8,035 nt of DNA from Schaalia odontolytica. GTDB taxonomy: Bacteria; Actinomycetota; Actinomycetes; Actinomycetales; Actinomycetaceae. The notes under the pieces were generated by a model that saw nothing but the letters and a program-made list of their open reading frames with translations, searched no databases and was not told the DNA's origin. This document shows, in pieces, positions 5,693 to 8,035 of this stretch. Location: positions 1 to 8,035 of the forward strand of contig CATYYP010000072.1 in assembly GCA_958415245.1 (NCBI GenBank), written 5' to 3'. Made by a program: the position numbers and the translations under genes. Positions within the stretch are counted from its first letter, which is position 1. Each line of letters starts with the position of its first letter.

Positions 5693-5790
5693 TCGTTCAT
5701 GATGAATGCGCGAGGTCCGACTGGCGACTTTCATACGCGATGAAAGGTGCTCGCGATACCCCAGCATCGCTCAAACGGAGCAAAATTTCG

Positions 5791-5866
5791 TTCTCTGTAC
5801 GCCTCTGTGTCGTTTTCGCGTTTCCGATGAAAACACAAATTCAGCGACACAGAGCCTCTCAGAGAA
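5791..5866 (-). repeat. Long interrupted inverted repeat at the 3' end of the HAD gene
   Basis: CTCTGTGTCG (5803-5812) pairs with CGACACAGAG (5845-5854), and outside it TTCTCTG (5791-5797) pairs with CAGAGAA (5860-5866), the two stems being separated by matched five-base internal loops. TTTTC/GAAAA (5813-5817 with 5829-5833) can add an inner arm. It overlaps the HAD stop codon (5861-5859). In minus-strand RNA it is followed by CGAAATTTTG, so it may be a weak terminator or a 3'-end stabiliser. Confidence 0.55.
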
Positions 5867-6488
5867 GGACTCCGAGCTCCTTCAAGCGCGTTGCGGCGTC
5901 CTCGACACCCTTCCAGACGATGCCCTGCACACCAAGGAGTTCAGCCGCGCGGACATTCTCGCGACGGTCATCGATAAAGACGACATCCTCGTGGGGAACA
6001 TCGAGGCGCACGAGTACGTCACGGTAGATACCGCGTGACGGCTTGCAGATGCCGTAGTCGCACGAGAAGGCGAAGAAATCGAAGAGGCTTCCCCACTCGG
6101 AGCGACGAATCGCCTTCGCAATGGGATACGGTGCGTTGGACAGAATACCGAGGCGTACTGCCTGGCGCCGCAATTGACGCACAAGACCCAGTGCATCTTC
6201 GTTAGCCGTAGCCATTCGTGACGCATCAAGTGCAACAAGTTCTTTCAGAAGGGCACTGGAGGGCTCGGGCTGACCGCAATCTCCGGCGATACGGTCCCAA
6301 AATTCACGGTCGGACATGCCGGCGTCATACTCGCCGCGATGGGTCCACATCGCCTGATCAACGAGAGTCGTGAGACCGCGCGAACCATCACCGAACAACT
6401 CGGCAATAGCGTGCGGGTCCGGATGAGCATCCACGAGGACACCACCGACATCGAAAAGCACGGTGCGCGAACTGCCTTGGGCGTTCAT
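5859..6488 (-). CDS. HAD superfamily hydrolase, subfamily IA
   Basis: A 209-residue protein on the minus strand, starting at ATG 6488-6486 with AAGGAG eight bases upstream. HAD motifs are in order: motif I LFDVGGVLVD (11-20) with nucleophile D13, motif II LSNAP (116-120), motif III K149 in ICKPSRGIY, and motif IV VFIDDRREN (170-178) with D173-D174. The residues between motifs I and II form a helical cap of the usual IA size. The position two after the nucleophile is Gly (G15) where most phosphatases have the acid/base Asp. The same DxG variation occurs in YihX-like sugar phosphatases (DLGNV), so activity is not excluded. The likely role is dephosphorylation of a small metabolite, substrate unknown. 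It lies downstream of parB on the same strand after a 146-base gap and may be partly co-transcribed with it. Family call firm. Confidence 0.92.
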   Translation of the reverse strand: MNAQGSSRTVLFDVGGVLVDAHPDPHAIAELFGDGSRGLTTLVDQAMWTHRGEYDAGMSDREFWDRIAGDCGQPEPSSALLKELVALDASRMATANEDALGLVRQLRRQAVRLGILSNAPYPIAKAIRRSEWGSLFDFFAFSCDYGICKPSRGIYRDVLVRLDVPHEDVVFIDDRRENVRAAELLGVQGIVWKGVEDAATRLKELGVLL

Positions 6489-6634
6489 GCCTTTCGCTCC
6501 TTCTGGTACTGCGAGGGCCCGACGACGGACCCTTTAAAGGTAGTTTAAGCGTTAATTCATTCGAAGATTAGCTCAGGAAATGTCGCGTACGGAACATACT
6601 GCGCGTGATCTGCGAAAAGAACTATGAAGTTAGA
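6489..6634. other. Gap between parB and the HAD gene
   Basis: No gene is seen. It holds a perfect 10-bp palindrome CCTTTAAAGG (6531-6540) and a small nested repeat at the parB end: TGATCT (6606-6611) with AGATCA (6632-6637) enclosing AACT/AGTT (6620-6623 with 6628-6631). The latter overlaps the parB stop and has no T-run, so I do not call it a terminator. AT-rich words around 6541-6560 could hold a minus-strand promoter, but no good -35/-10 pair was found. Confidence 0.45.
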
Positions 6635-7921
6635 TCAGTGAAGAATAAGGTCTGCAATTCGCTGAAGATCCTCGGATCCCGCGAATTCGATGACGATCCG
6701 GCCCTTCTTACGTCCCTCGGTGATGGTCACGCGCGTATCGTACGCGTCGGACAGTGCCGATACGACGCTCTCCCCCAGCTGCGACAGAGGACGCTGCTGG
6801 CGGGCGCGAGGACGTGGCGTCGCCTTCGCCTTGCCGAGACGAACAATCTCTTCGGTAGTACGCACAGAGAGACCCTCGGCTACAATACGCTCAGCCAGTC
6901 GCTCCATCTCTTCGGGCGTCGACAGAGACAGCAGCGCACGGGCGTGGCCGGCGGTGATGACCTGAGCGGCGACCTTCTTCTGGACTGACGGCGGGAGCTT
7001 GAGGAGGCGCAAGGTGTTAGCAATCTGCGGGCGCGAGCGGGCGATTCGCTTGGCGAGCTCTTCCTGAGTCGCACCGAAATCCGCCATGAGCTGCTGATAT
7101 GCGCTCGCTTCTTCCAACGGGTTGAGCTGGGCCCGGTGGAGATTTTCCAGGAGCGCGTCGCGGAGCAGATCCCCGTCTTCGGTCTCCCGGATGATTGCCG
7201 GAATCGTGGTTTCGCCAGCGAGCTCGGAGGCGCGCAGGCGGCGCTCACCCATAATCAGTTCGTAGCGTGCTTCGGGTTTCTCGGCGAGGAACTCGGTGAG
7301 CTTCTCTGAACGACCCTTCGCGGGGATACTACGAACGACGACGGGCTGGAGAACGCCGACCTCCTTGATCGAGGCCGACAGTTCCTTCAGATCATCCTCA
7401 TCAAAGACCTCTCGGGGCTGCTTTGTGTTGGGAACGATCAGATCGATCGCAATTTCAGCGAAGGATGCACCGGGCACCGGAAGAAGCTCGTGATCAACGG
7501 ATGTTTCACGTGAAACATTCTGTTCTTCGCGCTTGTCTACTTCGTTCACGGAAGCGTCTTTCGCGGGCACACGAGCAGCCTTCTGGCGGGAATCTGAGCC
7601 ATTGATTCCACCGCCGAGACCGCTGCGAGAGCCGGCGCCGCGCCGTCCACCGGCCGCATCAACGGACGGCATCGTCGGACGCTTCTTCTTTGACGAGGCA
7701 GTGCCACGCTTGGGCTGCAAAAGATCCTTCGCAGAACCTCCACGCTTGCCGGCGGAGCTACCTTCGGGGAAGAACACGTCCAGGGGACGGGAAGGCGCGG
7801 AAGGTGCGTTATGCGACGTCTGCTCACTTGCCTGAGGAATAAGAGCTCCAAGACCACGGCCGAGGCCGGTGTGCTTGCGAGCGCCCTTACGGCCCTCAGA
7901 CTTCGGTGCTGCATCCGCCAT
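6635..7921 (-). CDS. parB: Chromosome partitioning protein ParB
   Basis: A 428-residue ParB starting at ATG 7921-7919, with AAGGAG (7934-7929) seven bases upstream. The N-terminus holds the ParA-contact motif GLGRGLGALIP (19-29). A long Ser/Gly/Lys/Arg-rich, probably disordered linker follows (about 30-148). The CTPase/ParB-N core starts near FAEIAIDLIVPNTKQPR (154-170) and includes GERRLRAS (225-232) and LLENLHRAQLNPLEEASAY (257-275), the nucleotide and spreading motifs. A helix-turn-helix for parS lies at about 285-310 (TQEELAKRIARSRPQIANTL). The C-terminal dimerisation part ends LQRIADLILH. ParB is a CTP-dependent clamp that loads at parS, spreads along DNA and works with ParA and SMC in origin segregation. 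All four parS sites are within reach. It is longer than usual (about 280-380 residues) because of the linker. parA would be expected upstream, to the right, but is not identifiable inside the window. Confidence 0.98.
   Translation of the reverse strand: MADAAPKSEGRKGARKHTGLGRGLGALIPQASEQTSHNAPSAPSRPLDVFFPEGSSAGKRGGSAKDLLQPKRGTASSKKKRPTMPSVDAAGGRRGAGSRSGLGGGINGSDSRQKAARVPAKDASVNEVDKREEQNVSRETSVDHELLPVPGASFAEIAIDLIVPNTKQPREVFDEDDLKELSASIKEVGVLQPVVVRSIPAKGRSEKLTEFLAEKPEARYELIMGERRLRASELAGETTIPAIIRETEDGDLLRDALLENLHRAQLNPLEEASAYQQLMADFGATQEELAKRIARSRPQIANTLRLLKLPPSVQKKVAAQVITAGHARALLSLSTPEEMERLAERIVAEGLSVRTTEEIVRLGKAKATPRPRARQQRPLSQLGESVVSALSDAYDTRVTITEGRKKGRIVIEFAGSEDLQRIADLILH
7502..7517. other. 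parS: parS centromere site 3, inside the parB reading frame
   Basis: Perfect TGTTTCACGTGAAACA within parB codons 135-140. On the coding strand it encodes V136-S-R-E-T140, preceded by the last base of the Asn135 codon. It falls in the disordered linker, where protein sequence is free to meet a DNA requirement. Confidence 0.96.
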
Positions 7922-7928
7922 TGCAATA

Positions 7929-7934
7929 CTCCTT
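7929..7934 (-). promoter_or_regulatory. Ribosome binding site of parB
   Basis: AAGGAG on the minus strand, seven bases before ATG 7921. It confirms that parB begins before the LGRGL motif. Confidence 0.7.
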
Positions 7935-7951
7935 CAATTGCGTCGGTTCAT

Positions 7952-7967
7952 TGTTTCACGTGAAACA
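7952..7967. other. parS: parS centromere site 4, just upstream of parB
   Basis: Perfect TGTTTCACGTGAAACA inside a longer perfect palindrome of 22 bp (7949-7970), the most extended of the four sites. It lies 30 bases before the parB start, so bound ParB could also affect transcription or translation of its own gene (inference). Confidence 0.96.
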
Positions 7968-8035
7968 ATGGCATGCGCTCAGCTAGTAAGCGTCTTTGAT
8001 CACTTTGTTGCACCAATGCTCACACACGGTGACTA

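Noticed and set aside
7983..8035. End of parA or another upstream gene
   Set aside because: One minus-strand frame is open for 16 codons to TAG (7985-7983), but its residues (VTVCEHWCNKVIKDAY) do not resemble a ParA C-terminus, and the other frames stop early. The stretch is too short to decide.

Overview
The window looks like chromosome from a high-GC Gram-positive actinobacterium, most likely of the Actinomycetaceae (Actinomyces/Schaalia type). The grounds are GC-rich codon use, a chromosomal parB gene with four perfect copies of the universal parS site TGTTTCACGTGAAACA, an actinobacterial 'choice-of-anchor M' surface protein, and the aminotransferase and Ddl-like genes beside parB. A parS cluster implies that the segment lies near the replication origin, although no DnaA boxes or origin were seen.

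Layout from left to right. (1) Positions 1-812, minus strand: the 5' part of a secreted surface protein of the family associated with actinobacterial ABC transporters. A Zur/Fur-like palindrome sits on its promoter (847-892). (2) Positions 893-1560: mostly non-coding. It carries a promoter followed at once by a terminator-like hairpin (1185-1263), then a 32-codon small gene (1389-1487) with a strong ribosome binding site and two hairpins behind it, the second a textbook terminator. (3) Positions 1560-3130: a GC-rich palindromic spacer, three tandem 23-bp repeats, and an AAA ATPase of the DUF4143 type with lower GC than its neighbours, probably acquired. (4) Positions 3131-5693: parS, an aminotransferase and a Ddl-like ATP-grasp gene in one operon, a terminator, and a second parS that abuts the terminator stem. 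(5) Positions 5694-7970, minus strand: a HAD-family phosphatase-like gene, then parB with a third parS inside its reading frame and a fourth just upstream of its start.

The right half is a chromosome segregation locus. ParB loads on parS, and the sites are spread over about 4.8 kb so that one flanks each side of the aminotransferase/ligase operon. The left half is accessory in character: a probably metal-regulated surface protein, an orphan small gene and a probably transferred ATPase. I found no CRISPR array, tRNA, rRNA, insertion sequence or complete mobile element. The best candidates for something undescribed are the small gene with its leader hairpin, the repeat-driven ATPase next to parS, and the Ddl-like enzyme with altered active-site residues.
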